64,000 nt of DNA, from NCBI GenBank assembly GCA_019448385.1, contig JAGTXO010000001.1, positions 1,674,001-1,738,000 of the forward strand, given 5' to 3'. Numbering within the stretch: the first letter of the stretch is position 1; every line of letters starts with the position of its first letter. The notes under the pieces are model-generated. The model worked only from the letters and a program-made list of their open reading frames with translations. It had not been told where the DNA came from and made no database searches. Positions 41,884 through 50,272 of the stretch are shown here, piece after piece. Made by a program: the position numbers and the translations under genes. The stretch comes from Diacronema lutheri (lineage: Eukaryota; Haptophyta; Pavlovophyceae; Pavlovales; Pavlovaceae).

Positions 41884-43341
41884 TCAGTCAGAGTCGGCCA
41901 TGCCGCGCCCGACGCCGGCGGCCGCGAGCGCCTCAGCGCCGGGCGTTGGGCGCGCGCGATGGGCGCCGTGCTTGGACGTCGCCTTGTTTGCCGCCGGCTC
42001 GGCGCCACCGCCGCGCGCGGCGGCGGCCTCGGCCGCAAGGCGCGCGGCGCGGTGCCACGCGCCGCACGCCAGCTCGGCGCGCCAGAGGTGCGCGGCCGGG
42101 CGCGCGTAGAGCGGGAAGTCACGCACGCATTTGCTCTTCGCAATAATCACGCGCACGTGCGGCGCGTACGCCGCGCGCAGCTGGCGGAGCAGCGCAATCG
42201 CGTCGAGGAGGCCATGGTGCGACGAGAGGCCACCCACGTCGACCAGGATGACGGAGAAGGCGGGCGAGAGGGCAAGGAGCGCGCGCGTGTCCCACGCGTC
42301 CGCCACCTCGTACCGCACGCCCGCCGACGCGATCGAGCGCGCGTGCTCGATGATGCTCGAGCCGATGTCGACGCCGACGACGGCACCCTCGCCGCCAATC
42401 GAGCGCAGGTGCGCAGCGACCAGCCGCGTGCTCGCGCCGGAGTGGCAGCCAATCTCGAGGACCGAGTCGGTGGGCAGCAGCGCCGCGAGCGCTGCCGCGC
42501 GGTATTCGAACACGCCATGCCCGCCCACGAAGACGGTCGGCGGCGGCGGCGGCGGCGCGCGTGCGCGCGCGCCCGGCGGCGGCGGTGGTGGCGGTGGCGC
42601 GGCGAGCGTGACGGCGCACTCGAGCGTGATGGCGGTGACGGCGCACTGGCGCACGGCGTCAACGAAGGCGGACGCGTCTACGGTGTGCGCTGCCAGCAGC
42701 GCAAGTGCGCGGCTCTTCACGACGATCGCACGGCACGAGCGCGCGAAGAGCGCGCAGAGCGTGTGCGCGTACGCGAGCTGGTCGAGAAGCAGGTCGTTGC
42801 CGCAGATGATCGTCAGGTCCACGAAGATCAGATCGAAGGGGATGTCGAGGCGGACGAGGGCGAGCGCATCGTGCACGTCGCCGCTCACGCTGCTCAGGTG
42901 CGCCACATCCGCCGCCGGCGCGAGCGGCGCGCCGTCCTTGCGCAGCATGTCGACCTGCACGACGCGGCCGCCGTTGCCGCGCGTGCGCGCGCACAGCTCA
43001 CGCAGCGTCGCCTCGGGCATCGCGCCGAGGACGAGGGCGCGATCGCCGCGGCGCGCCGTATGCTCGACCGCCAGCGCGTACTCGTTTAGCGCCGACGCGC
43101 ACACGAGCTGCACGCGCGTGAGCGCGGCGCGCGCGCGGCTCCGCTGCCCCGGCGCGCCCGCGCGCGGCGGCCCGCGCCGGGTGCCGGCGCGCACGCTGAC
43201 GGGCCCCGCGTCGCGCGAGCCGGCGGTAGCACCCGCGCGGGGCGCGCGATTCCACAGCGCCGTCCGCCGCCACCAGCTCGCCGCCCACAGCGCAGCGGCC
43301 GCGGCGGCGGCCGCGCCGAGCGCTACGTGGGCGGAGCGCAT
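41884..43341 (-). CDS. Membrane-anchored class I SAM methyltransferase
   Basis: Intronless, 485 residues. A short N-terminal signal anchor (HVALGAAAAAAAALWAASW) is followed by a basic linker. The C-terminal half is a methyltransferase with motif I SVLEIGCHSGASTRLVAAHL, acidic motif II VVGVDIGSSIIEHAR, and LSPAFSVILVDVGGLSSHHG for motif IV. The N-terminal half has a parallel layout (RALVLGAMPEATLRELC, VVQVDML, FDLIFVDLTIICGND), which reads as a degenerate second Rossmann domain. A Pro run and Gly-rich loop separate the two. The methyl acceptor is unknown. The U6 gene lies about 65 bp upstream on the same strand. Confidence 0.75.
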   Translation of the reverse strand: MRSAHVALGAAAAAAAALWAASWWRRTALWNRAPRAGATAGSRDAGPVSVRAGTRRGPPRAGAPGQRSRARAALTRVQLVCASALNEYALAVEHTARRGDRALVLGAMPEATLRELCARTRGNGGRVVQVDMLRKDGAPLAPAADVAHLSSVSGDVHDALALVRLDIPFDLIFVDLTIICGNDLLLDQLAYAHTLCALFARSCRAIVVKSRALALLAAHTVDASAFVDAVRQCAVTAITLECAVTLAAPPPPPPPPGARARAPPPPPPTVFVGGHGVFEYRAAALAALLPTDSVLEIGCHSGASTRLVAAHLRSIGGEGAVVGVDIGSSIIEHARSIASAGVRYEVADAWDTRALLALSPAFSVILVDVGGLSSHHGLLDAIALLRQLRAAYAPHVRVIIAKSKCVRDFPLYARPAAHLWRAELACGAWHRAARLAAEAAAARGGGAEPAANKATSKHGAHRARPTPGAEALAAAGVGRGMADSD

Positions 43342-43407
43342 CGCGGAAGGCCTCGTCGGGTAGAAGAGAGAAGCGGACAAAAAGAGAAAAGAGCGAGGGG
43401 AGGAAAC

Positions 43408-43515
43408 AAAAGGTTTCCTTCTCGAGTAATGCGTGTCATCCTTACACAGGGGCCATGCTAATCTTCTCTGTAAATAGTCAACTTTGATAAACGGCATCCC
43501 GAAGGAGCCACCCAC
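43408..43515 (-). ncRNA. U6 spliceosomal snRNA
   Basis: The minus strand carries the ACAGAGA box (43471-43465) and, directly after it, AGATTAGCATGGCCCCTG and AAGGATGACACGC, the conserved U6 core. The 5' part forms a short stem closed by a TTCG loop (ggctcc-ttcg-ggatgcc). The 3' end reaches a TTTT run near 43410, as expected for a polymerase III terminator. Total length about 108 nt; the exact 5' end is estimated from the spacing to the ACAGAGA box in other species. I see no obvious TATA box at -25 to -30. This A+T-balanced stretch stands out from the GC-rich surroundings. Confidence 0.93.
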
Positions 43516-44332
43516 TGACCGTGAATCAGCGTACTTGTACCCCGTTTGTTCGATACCTACGCGCGCGCGAGCGCGCGAGCGCGCGCGCCTGCGCTCGGCT
43601 CGCGCACCTCGCCGCACGCCCAGAGATGTGCGCGAGCACGAGCAGCGCACAAAAGCTGGCATCGGCGAGTGTGGCGAGCACGCCCCCTCACAGCGCGCGG
43701 CACAAGCCGACGAGGGCGGCCACGTGCGCAGTCGGGCGGCCTGAGAGCGCGTGGACGACGGAGAGGGGGAAATTGCCCCGCCCTCGTATGCTCGCACGCG
43801 ACGGCCCCGTGCTGTGCCTGGGACGCCGCTCACCAGGTTGGCTGCGCGCGGCGGCGCTGCAGCCTGGGCGAGGGTGCGAGGAGCAGCGCGCGTGCGCCCC
43901 CACACAGCCGGTGCGCGAGGAACCTGGCATCGCCAGGCGCAGCTGACGGCACGGCTGCACGCGCGCTGCTGCAGTCCTGCCGAGGGACGCGCGCACGCCA
44001 CGGCTGCATGCCGTGCGCTGTTCGCACCACATGCCAACCTTGTCGTCACGCGCGCGCGCGCATTTGCCCACCGAGCCGCGCGATGCGATCGCGCGCGCGT
44101 GCGCGCAGCACGCGCGGGGCCGGCGCCACGTGGCGCACATCGTGTGCGGCTCGCGCGAGGCGAGGTGGGTGGCGGGACGTGCGACTAGAGCGCGCTGATC
44201 GGCGCACCCCGCGCTGCCATCAATCCGTCGCGGCGGCTTGCCCCGTCTGTGCGCGCGCCAGGGGCCGGCGCGCCGCCTTGGCGCCCGCGGCTGCACACCG
44301 CGCCACGCCCGGCGCCACGGCTCGGCGCGCGC
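43516..44332. other. Intergenic region upstream of U6
   Basis: About 820 bp with no supported gene. Open frames on both strands here have Arg/Ala/His-rich translations of the kind random GC-rich DNA gives. It should contain the U6 upstream promoter elements and the 3' region of the Cys-rich gene. Confidence 0.5.
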
Positions 44333-45004
44333 TCACCCGAGCGGGACGAGCGCCTCCCGCGCAATTTTCTGGCACTTTTGGAGGCACAGGTTCGCGCACT
44401 GCCCCGTGCAAAAGGCGGCCATGCCCGTGCCCGTCTCCCTGAGGAGCTGCGCCTCGTACATGTCGGTGCGCCGTTGCTTGCACTGCGCCATGCACGCCGG
44501 CTGGCAGCGGCGGTCGCACTTTTCCAGCCAGTGGGCGCGCGGGTCGGCCTTCTTGTCGGCGGCGCGCGCGGCAGTCTCGTTCGCCTCGCGCCGCTCGCGC
44601 TCCATCAGCTCGCGGCAAAAGTCGTCGCTGTGCTCGGCGGCGCACTCGAGGAAGCGCGCAAGCGCGCGGCGCGAGAGCGCGACCGGCCGCACGAGCTCGT
44701 TGGCCTCGCTCGCGTCGTGGTCGGCTCGTGGCCTGTAGGCAGGCAAGCCGTCGTCAGCCACGCCCGCCGCGCTGATCAGCCGGTGCATCGCCCGCTCGTC
44801 GAGCACGCCCGCGGCGCGCGCGCGCCTCGCCGCGCGCCGGCGGCCGAGCCAGCCGAGCGCGTCGCCGCCCGTGCGCGCGCTCTCTCGAGTGTCGAGCACG
44901 CCCATCTCGAGGCGCACGCGAACGACCACGACGAGCAGCGAGGCGACCGCCAGCACGGGCAGCAGCCGGTCGCCGCGCAGCCACCAGCTCGCGCGCGCCG
45001 CCAT
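44333..45004 (-). CDS. Cys-rich single-pass membrane protein, unknown
   Basis: Intronless, 223 residues. An N-terminal membrane helix (LLPVLAVASLLVVVVRVRL, residues 14-32) is followed by a charged segment and a helical block (SRRALARFLECAAEHSDDFCRELMERE). The C-terminal third has two matched cysteine ladders with C-x3-C-x3-C-x3-C spacing: CDRRCQPACMAQC and CTGQCANLCLQKC. Such regular spacing suggests two short helical hairpins held by disulfides, similar in logic to but different in spacing from CHCH (CX9C) proteins. I do not know a named family. It is head-to-head with the TsaD homolog with only 31 bp between start codons. Confidence 0.65.
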   Translation of the reverse strand: MAARASWWLRGDRLLPVLAVASLLVVVVRVRLEMGVLDTRESARTGGDALGWLGRRRAARRARAAGVLDERAMHRLISAAGVADDGLPAYRPRADHDASEANELVRPVALSRRALARFLECAAEHSDDFCRELMERERREANETAARAADKKADPRAHWLEKCDRRCQPACMAQCKQRRTDMYEAQLLRETGTGMAAFCTGQCANLCLQKCQKIAREALVPLG

Positions 45005-45035
45005 CGTGCGCGCCGCGCCGCACGTGGACGCCACG

Positions 45036-46460
45036 ATGAACGGCGCCCTGCTCGCGCTGCTGCACCACGGGAGCGTGCTCGCGTGCGCGGGCCCATCGGC
45101 GCTCGCGCGCGTGGCCGGCCGGCCCGGCGTAGCTTCGCGCGCCGCGCGCGGCGCCGCGCTCCGCGCGAACGCTGCGCCGCCCGTGGGCGCTTCGCGCGAG
45201 CACGTCGGGCTGCCCAAGTCGGTGCTGCGGCGCGGCGGCGGCGGCGGCGACGGCGGAGGCGCGCCGAGCGTGGCGGCGACGGGCGTGGCGCTCTCTGGAT
45301 TGCCCGACCGCTCACGCCCGTTCACTGTCCTCGGCATCGAGACGTCGTGCGACGACACGGCCGCCGCGGTCGTGCGTAGCGACGGCGCGATCCTCGGCGA
45401 GAGCATCGCCAAGCAGGACGCGATCCACGCGCAGTGGGGCGGCGTGGTGCCCGGGCTCGCGCGCGACGCGCACGCCGCGGCGGTCGGCCGCGTCGTCGGC
45501 GAGGCTCTCGCCGCGGCCGGCCTGTCGAGCGCGGCGGACGTCGACGCGATCGGCGTCACCGTTGGCCCCGGCCTCGAGATCTGCCTGCGCGTGGGTAGCG
45601 CGCACGCGATCGAGCTCGCGCAGCGGCACGGCAAGCCGTTCGTCGCCGTGCACCACCTCGAGGCGCACTGCTTGATGGCGCGCCTCGCCGCGCGCGCCGC
45701 CGCGCCGCCAGGCTCAGCCGAGCAGCTGCCCTTCCCCTTCCTCAGCCTGCTCGTCTCGGGCGGGCACTGCCAGCTGCTGCTCTGCCGCGGCGTGGGCGAC
45801 TACGCGATCATCGGCTCGACCCTCGACGACGCGCTCGGCGAGGCGTACGACAAGGTCGCGCGGCTGCTCGGGCTCGACGTGGGCGGCGGCGGAGGCGCAG
45901 CGCTCGAGGCGTTTGCGCGCCGCGGCAACGCCGCGAATGCACCGCTGCCCGTGCCGATGGCGCGGCGAAAGGACACAAGCTTCTCGTTCGCCGGCCTCAA
46001 GACCGCCGTGCGCACGCGCGTTGGCAAGCTCGATGGCGGCGGCTCGGAGGCGGAGCGCGCAGACCTCGCCGCCGCCTTTCAGCTTGCGGCGATCGCGCAC
46101 CTCGAGCAGCGCCTCCGCTATGCGCTGCGCTGGTGCGCCGAGCAGCGCAGCGCGCAGGCCGACGCGCCGATCGGCGACGCTGCCGACAACGACGGCGCCG
46201 CGCGCGTGCCGCCGCTCTCGGCGCTCGTCGTCTCGGGCGGCGTCGCGGCCAACGCGCTTGTGCGCGCGCGGCTCGGCGCGCTGTGTGAGGAGCACGGCCT
46301 CGCGATGCACACGCCACCGCCGCGGCTGTGCACCGATAACGGCGTCATGGTCGCGTGGGCGGCCATCGAGCGGCTCGCGCTCGGCCATTCGGATCAGGCG
46401 GAGGGCACCGAGGTGCGCGCGCGGTGGCCGCTCGGCGCGGCGCTCGAGGTGACGTTGTAA
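45036..46460 (+). CDS. OSGEPL1: Organellar tRNA t6A synthase subunit (OSGEPL1/Qri7/TsaD)
   Basis: Intronless, 474 residues. Transfers the threonylcarbamoyl group to A37 of ANN-decoding tRNAs. The first 85 residues are Ala/Arg-rich without acidic residues until late, like an organelle transit peptide. The catalytic domain opens VLGIETSCDDTAAAVV. The metal-binding histidines lie in HHLEAHCLMARL. Nucleotide loops include LLVSGGHCQLLL, GSTLDDALGEAYDKVARLLGL, FSFAGLKTAV and VSGGVAANALVR, and the final Asp is in CTDNGVMVAWAAIE. The transit-like extension and TsaD-type motifs point to the mitochondrial or plastid enzyme rather than the cytosolic Kae1. Converges on the OTU gene. Confidence 0.95.
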   Translation: MNGALLALLHHGSVLACAGPSALARVAGRPGVASRAARGAALRANAAPPVGASREHVGLPKSVLRRGGGGGDGGGAPSVAATGVALSGLPDRSRPFTVLGIETSCDDTAAAVVRSDGAILGESIAKQDAIHAQWGGVVPGLARDAHAAAVGRVVGEALAAAGLSSAADVDAIGVTVGPGLEICLRVGSAHAIELAQRHGKPFVAVHHLEAHCLMARLAARAAAPPGSAEQLPFPFLSLLVSGGHCQLLLCRGVGDYAIIGSTLDDALGEAYDKVARLLGLDVGGGGGAALEAFARRGNAANAPLPVPMARRKDTSFSFAGLKTAVRTRVGKLDGGGSEAERADLAAAFQLAAIAHLEQRLRYALRWCAEQRSAQADAPIGDAADNDGAARVPPLSALVVSGGVAANALVRARLGALCEEHGLAMHTPPPRLCTDNGVMVAWAAIERLALGHSDQAEGTEVRARWPLGAALEVTL

Positions 46461-46522
46461 GAGTGTTGACTGGGGGGCGGGCTAGAATTTTCACAGCGGA
46501 GCAGTACACGCACGCACGCACT

Positions 46523-47960
46523 TCATGGCCGGGCGCAGGTCGGCGGTACGACTGTCCTGAGGGTGCCGCCCTCGAGCGCGTCGTAATGCACGCCTGCGTG
46601 CACGGCGGCCGCGCCGGCGCGCGCGCGGGGGGGCAGCTGAGCGTACGCCGCGCGGCAGAGCGCGCGCCGTGCGCCGAGCGCGGGCGCGCACACCTCCACG
46701 ATACAAGACATACACCTCCGCTGTCCCCCCGCCGCGGTGGACAAATTGACCGATGCGGCGAAAGGTGCCGGCCGCACGGCCCGCCGCGGGCTCAAAGACG
46801 CTCACGTTGACCGCCTTGAGCTTGGATACCGCCGCGAGCTCGATGCCGCCGCCCCAACAGCCGCTCGACGCCATCCGGCGCGCGTATGCGCCAACAGTCG
46901 TGCCCGAGTCCCACCGCACCCATTGGTGAAGAGGCGTGCCAGCAATCTCCATCTCGCCGTTGCATTCGATGAACGTGGCCACCTCACGCCGCAGCGCATG
47001 CGCCGACGAAACGCCGCTCAGCCCGTGCGCGAGCGAGTGGAACAGGCAGTTGCCATCGCCCGGCTGGCCGCGCACGCGCGCTCCGGTGAGCAGCACGACC
47101 GAACCGTCGCTCACCTCGCCACCCATCCCGGTCGGCTTTCGGACAAGCGCGTCGGGGTGCCTGTCGCGCTCCTTTGGGTAATGCGGGCAGTCGTGCGTCG
47201 CGTGCGCGCCGTCGCACTTGTCGCATTTGCGCGCGCCGCCGCCCAAGCGCCGCGTGCCGTCGCCGGCGGGTGGGAGGCCGTCGACGACGGTGCAGCCGTA
47301 TGGCAGGACGGTGCGGCGCTCGGAGCCGGCGCTGCTGTGCGAGAAGCGATCGACGCGCGACGCGCCGAGCGCGCTCGGCCTCCATCCGTACGCCGACGCC
47401 GCGCTGTCGAGCGCGCCGGCCGACGCGCCCACGCCGCGTTCGGGAAGCAACGAGCTGTGCTGCCGGCCGCCGTCCGCGGGCCCACCGCACGGCAGCACAC
47501 CTGCGGTGGCGTGCAGGCGCGGCGCGGCGCTGGAAAATGGCACCGTCGAGGACAGCAGCGGCGCGACGCGCGCCGCCGCCACGCCGCCCGACGACGATGA
47601 TGACGACGAGCCGGCCGCGGCTCGCGACGAGCGCGGGCTTTCTCGCATGCACGCGCCGCTCGCGCTCGCGCTGTGCTCGGCGGCGAAGCGCGAGGGAGCA
47701 CTCGCGGGGATCGCGCTAAGCGGTCGAAATGCGCGCGCCGGCGCGGCCGGGCGCGCGAGCAGCAGTGCGATCCTGTCCGCCTCGCGCGCGCTCGAAGCGT
47801 TCGTGCGCGGCAGCAAGCCGACGCTCGGCCGGCGCGCATAGTCGGAGACGCCGCTGCTCGGGTGCGCTACAGCACCGATGCGACTGCGCGGCGCGGCGCC
47901 CGTCGAAGCGAGGCCGCGCGGCGCCAGGCCCGCCTCCCGGCCCGTCGTCGTCCAGCTCAT
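46523..47960 (-). CDS. OTU-domain cysteine protease with zinc knuckle
   Basis: Two exons, 47960-46694 and 46593-46523, give 445 residues. The first 240 are Ser/Ala-rich and likely disordered. A zinc knuckle (CDKCDGAHATHDC) lies near residue 245. The OTU domain begins with the catalytic loop GDGNCLFHSLAHGL (Asp and Cys, near 303-306), continues with VATFIECNGEMEI and YARRMASSGCWGGGIELAAVSK, and ends with the catalytic His in GVHYDAL, which is created only when exon 2 is joined. OTU enzymes cleave ubiquitin chains. The intron is 100 bp, GT-AG. Head-to-head with the TLC gene, 138 bp between starts. Confidence 0.9.
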
Positions 47961-48098
47961 GGTCGAGTGTCGACGGTTTTGGTCCCCATTTCTTGCCTCC
48001 CCTTGGTCGTTGGTGGGAGAGGCGCCCTTGGGACATCGTTCTCCCCTTGCTCGCGCGCTATAGCCGCCGCTTGCTCTCAGCCGTCGCCGGCGCCGGCC

Positions 48099-48895
48099 AT
48101 GGACGATGCGCTCGTCGCGTCGATCAAGCACGACTTCGCGCTGACGCTCTGCATCATGACGGCCGTGCTGCTCCCCGTCCTCTCGCTCGAGAGAGGTGCA
48201 GCACGCGCGCGCGCGCGCGCGCACACACGCGCGGCAGCGCTGCGCGCGTGCCGACCGCACACCCCCGCGCCCGTCGCGCCGTGCGCGTGCGCTCGCGCTC
48301 AGCACGGCGCGTGGACAACAAGGCCGTGTCGTATGCCATGTCCCTCGCGTGTTCACTCTCGATGACCGCCGCGGGCCTCTTCACCGTGCTGCCGGACTTT
48401 GCCAACGTCGGCTTTGACGTGCGCGTGATGGTGGTTGACACGCGCATCAATCGCTTCATCTGCACCTTCTTCGGCACTTTCTGCCTGCTAGACATCGCGT
48501 ATGGCATGCTCTTCTACCCGAAGCAGATTGACCTGCTCACCGGCTGGGTGCACCACAGCGTCTACCTGTGGCTGATGTACTACGTGCACGTGCATCACAT
48601 CCAGGGCGGCTTTGCGCTCTTCCTCGTCGAGGAGCTGCCCACCTTCCTGCTCGCGCTGGGCAACGTGTCGCGCGAGTGGCGCACCAACTTTGCGTTCGGC
48701 GCGGCCTTCTTCGCCACGCGCATCGCCTGGCACGGCTGGTTGCTCTCCAAGTTCTGGGCGGCGAGGAGAACAATCGCACAGCCGCTCTGGCCGCTCGTCA
48801 CGCTGACGCTCGCGCTCCACCTGCACTGGTTCTACGGATTCACGCTGCAGCAGATGCGCCGGCTGCGGAAAGCACGCAAGGCGAAGAGCGCCTGA
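48099..48895 (+). CDS. TLC (TRAM-LAG1-CLN8) domain membrane protein
   Basis: Two exons, 48099-48195 and 48303-48895, give 229 residues with about six to seven membrane helices. The TLC signature is visible: KAVSYAMSLACSLSMTAAG, a central TGWVHHSVYLWLMYYV with adjacent histidines, VEELPTFLLALGNVS and a final HLHWFYGFTLQQMRR, close to the TMEM56/TLCD4 style. TLC proteins include ceramide synthases and plasma-membrane lipid regulators; the ceramide-synthase Lag1 motif with its two His-Asp pairs is not present, so enzymatic ceramide synthesis is unlikely. The intron is 107 bp with CG/CA-alternating sequence. Confidence 0.85.
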
Positions 48896-49054
48896 GGCCG
48901 CGCCGCCGCCGAGCCGCCCGCGCGCCGCGCCGAGCGGCTGTGTGCCAGCCGCCGATGGCGTCGGCGTCTGCGCGCGACGCCAGTCGTAGGCGAGCACCGG
49001 CGTGCCATGGGCCGGGCGCGCACTCGTACGTGATGTGCTAGAGTGAAAGAGAGC

Positions 49055-50224
49055 CTACTTTTTGGGCGTTTTGCCGCCGGCAGTCGCTGACGCGGCGGCG
49101 GCGGCCTCAAGTGTGCCCAACTTGCCAAGCAGCCGCGTCTCGCGCTCTTGGAAGGCGGTCTCCATCTGCGCCTGCATTTTGCGCACCTCGGAATTGATCT
49201 TGTTGTTGATCACCGCGCGCAGCTGCGGCGGTAAGCTCGCGTCGAGCTCGTCTGCGACTGCGATTTCTGTGTCGGCCGCTGGTGCGGGCGCCGCCTCGAC
49301 GGCGGGGGTGTGCGCGGAGACGGGCGCGGGCTCCTGCGCGCGTCGCGGCGCGTCGCGGCGCGTCGCGCGACAGCACGGCGCGTTGCGGCGCGCGTCAAAA
49401 AGGCAATGGTCGCGCTACCGGGCGCTGCCGGCGCGCTCGCCGGCTACGCGCCCGCTCGCGCGCCCGCGCGCGCCCCCGAGCCGCTGCGCACCGCGTGCCG
49501 GATCGCGTCGCGGAGCGGCGGGACGCCGGACGGCGGCACTTCGGCTAGGTTGGAGCGCGTGACGAGCACGAGCTCGTGGCTCTGCGTGAAGCAGTATTGG
49601 AACAGCTTGAAGTGCTTGTAGTACCTGCGGCAACGACCGGCGCGCACCGCGCCGCGCGGCGGCGCATGTCCGATCGTAAGCGCGCGCCCGGCCTCGCCCG
49701 CGGCGCGCCTGCGCGCGCACGTGCTGTTGACGTAGTCGGTGATGAGCACCACGTCCTTGAACGTGAAAATGCCGATGCTGTACGGCGGCCTTTGGACGGC
49801 GTGCAGGAGCAGCAGCTCCTTGAAGTAGAGCAGACTCTGGTCGAGCCGCATGAAGCCGCGCACCATTTCCTCGTGGTTTGCGCGCAGGATCGAGAAAAGC
49901 GCCGACGTTTTCTCGGTGGTGAACTTGCAGCTCGCGGCAAAGCGCAAGTTGTTCAGAAAGTACTCGAGCAGCACGGCCTCCTTTGGTGTGGGCGTGCTCG
50001 AGAAGCCCAAGATCTCGACGAGGTGCCTGCGGCGCGCGCCAGGCGCGTCGCCACGCGCGCGATGTGAGCGCGCGGACCCGCGGCCCGCGGCCGCGGCAGC
50101 CGCGCGCCGCGTCCAGACGCGACCAACTACGCGCACACCTCCGCGCCTCCGCCGGGTCCCGCGCGCCCTGCAGCGTGGCCACGTTCACCGCGCTCAGGTC
50201 GCGCCAAAGCAGTACGTTCGACAT
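49055..50224 (-). CDS. CFAP119: Cilia/flagella-associated protein 119 (CCDC189)
   Basis: Four exons, 50224-50139, 50026-49721, 49624-49492 and 49333-49055, join in phase to 267 residues. The core has EYFLNNLRFAASCKFTTEKT, RPPYSIGIFTFKDVVLITDY and, created across intron 2, NSTYYKHFKLFQYCFT, matching the animal RPPYSIGLF ... TYYRHYRLYRYAFT. The C-terminus is a coiled coil ending with a Lys-rich tail. CFAP119 sits in the axoneme of motile cilia and is required for sperm flagella, so its presence implies a swimming stage. Introns are 112, 96 and 158 bp. Shares a 48-bp promoter interval with a second flagellar gene. Confidence 0.87.
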
Positions 50225-50272
50225 GGCGGTTACGCCCGTATGGGGTTTCCATAATTTTGTAACCGGACCGGC

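Noticed and set aside
43540-43620. Possible tRNA B-box (gttcgatacc) upstream of U6
   Set aside because: No matching A-box, acceptor stem or cloverleaf at the right spacing.
43751-44188. Plus-strand 145-codon frame upstream of the Cys-rich gene
   Set aside because: Composition is like random GC-rich sequence and no motif is visible.
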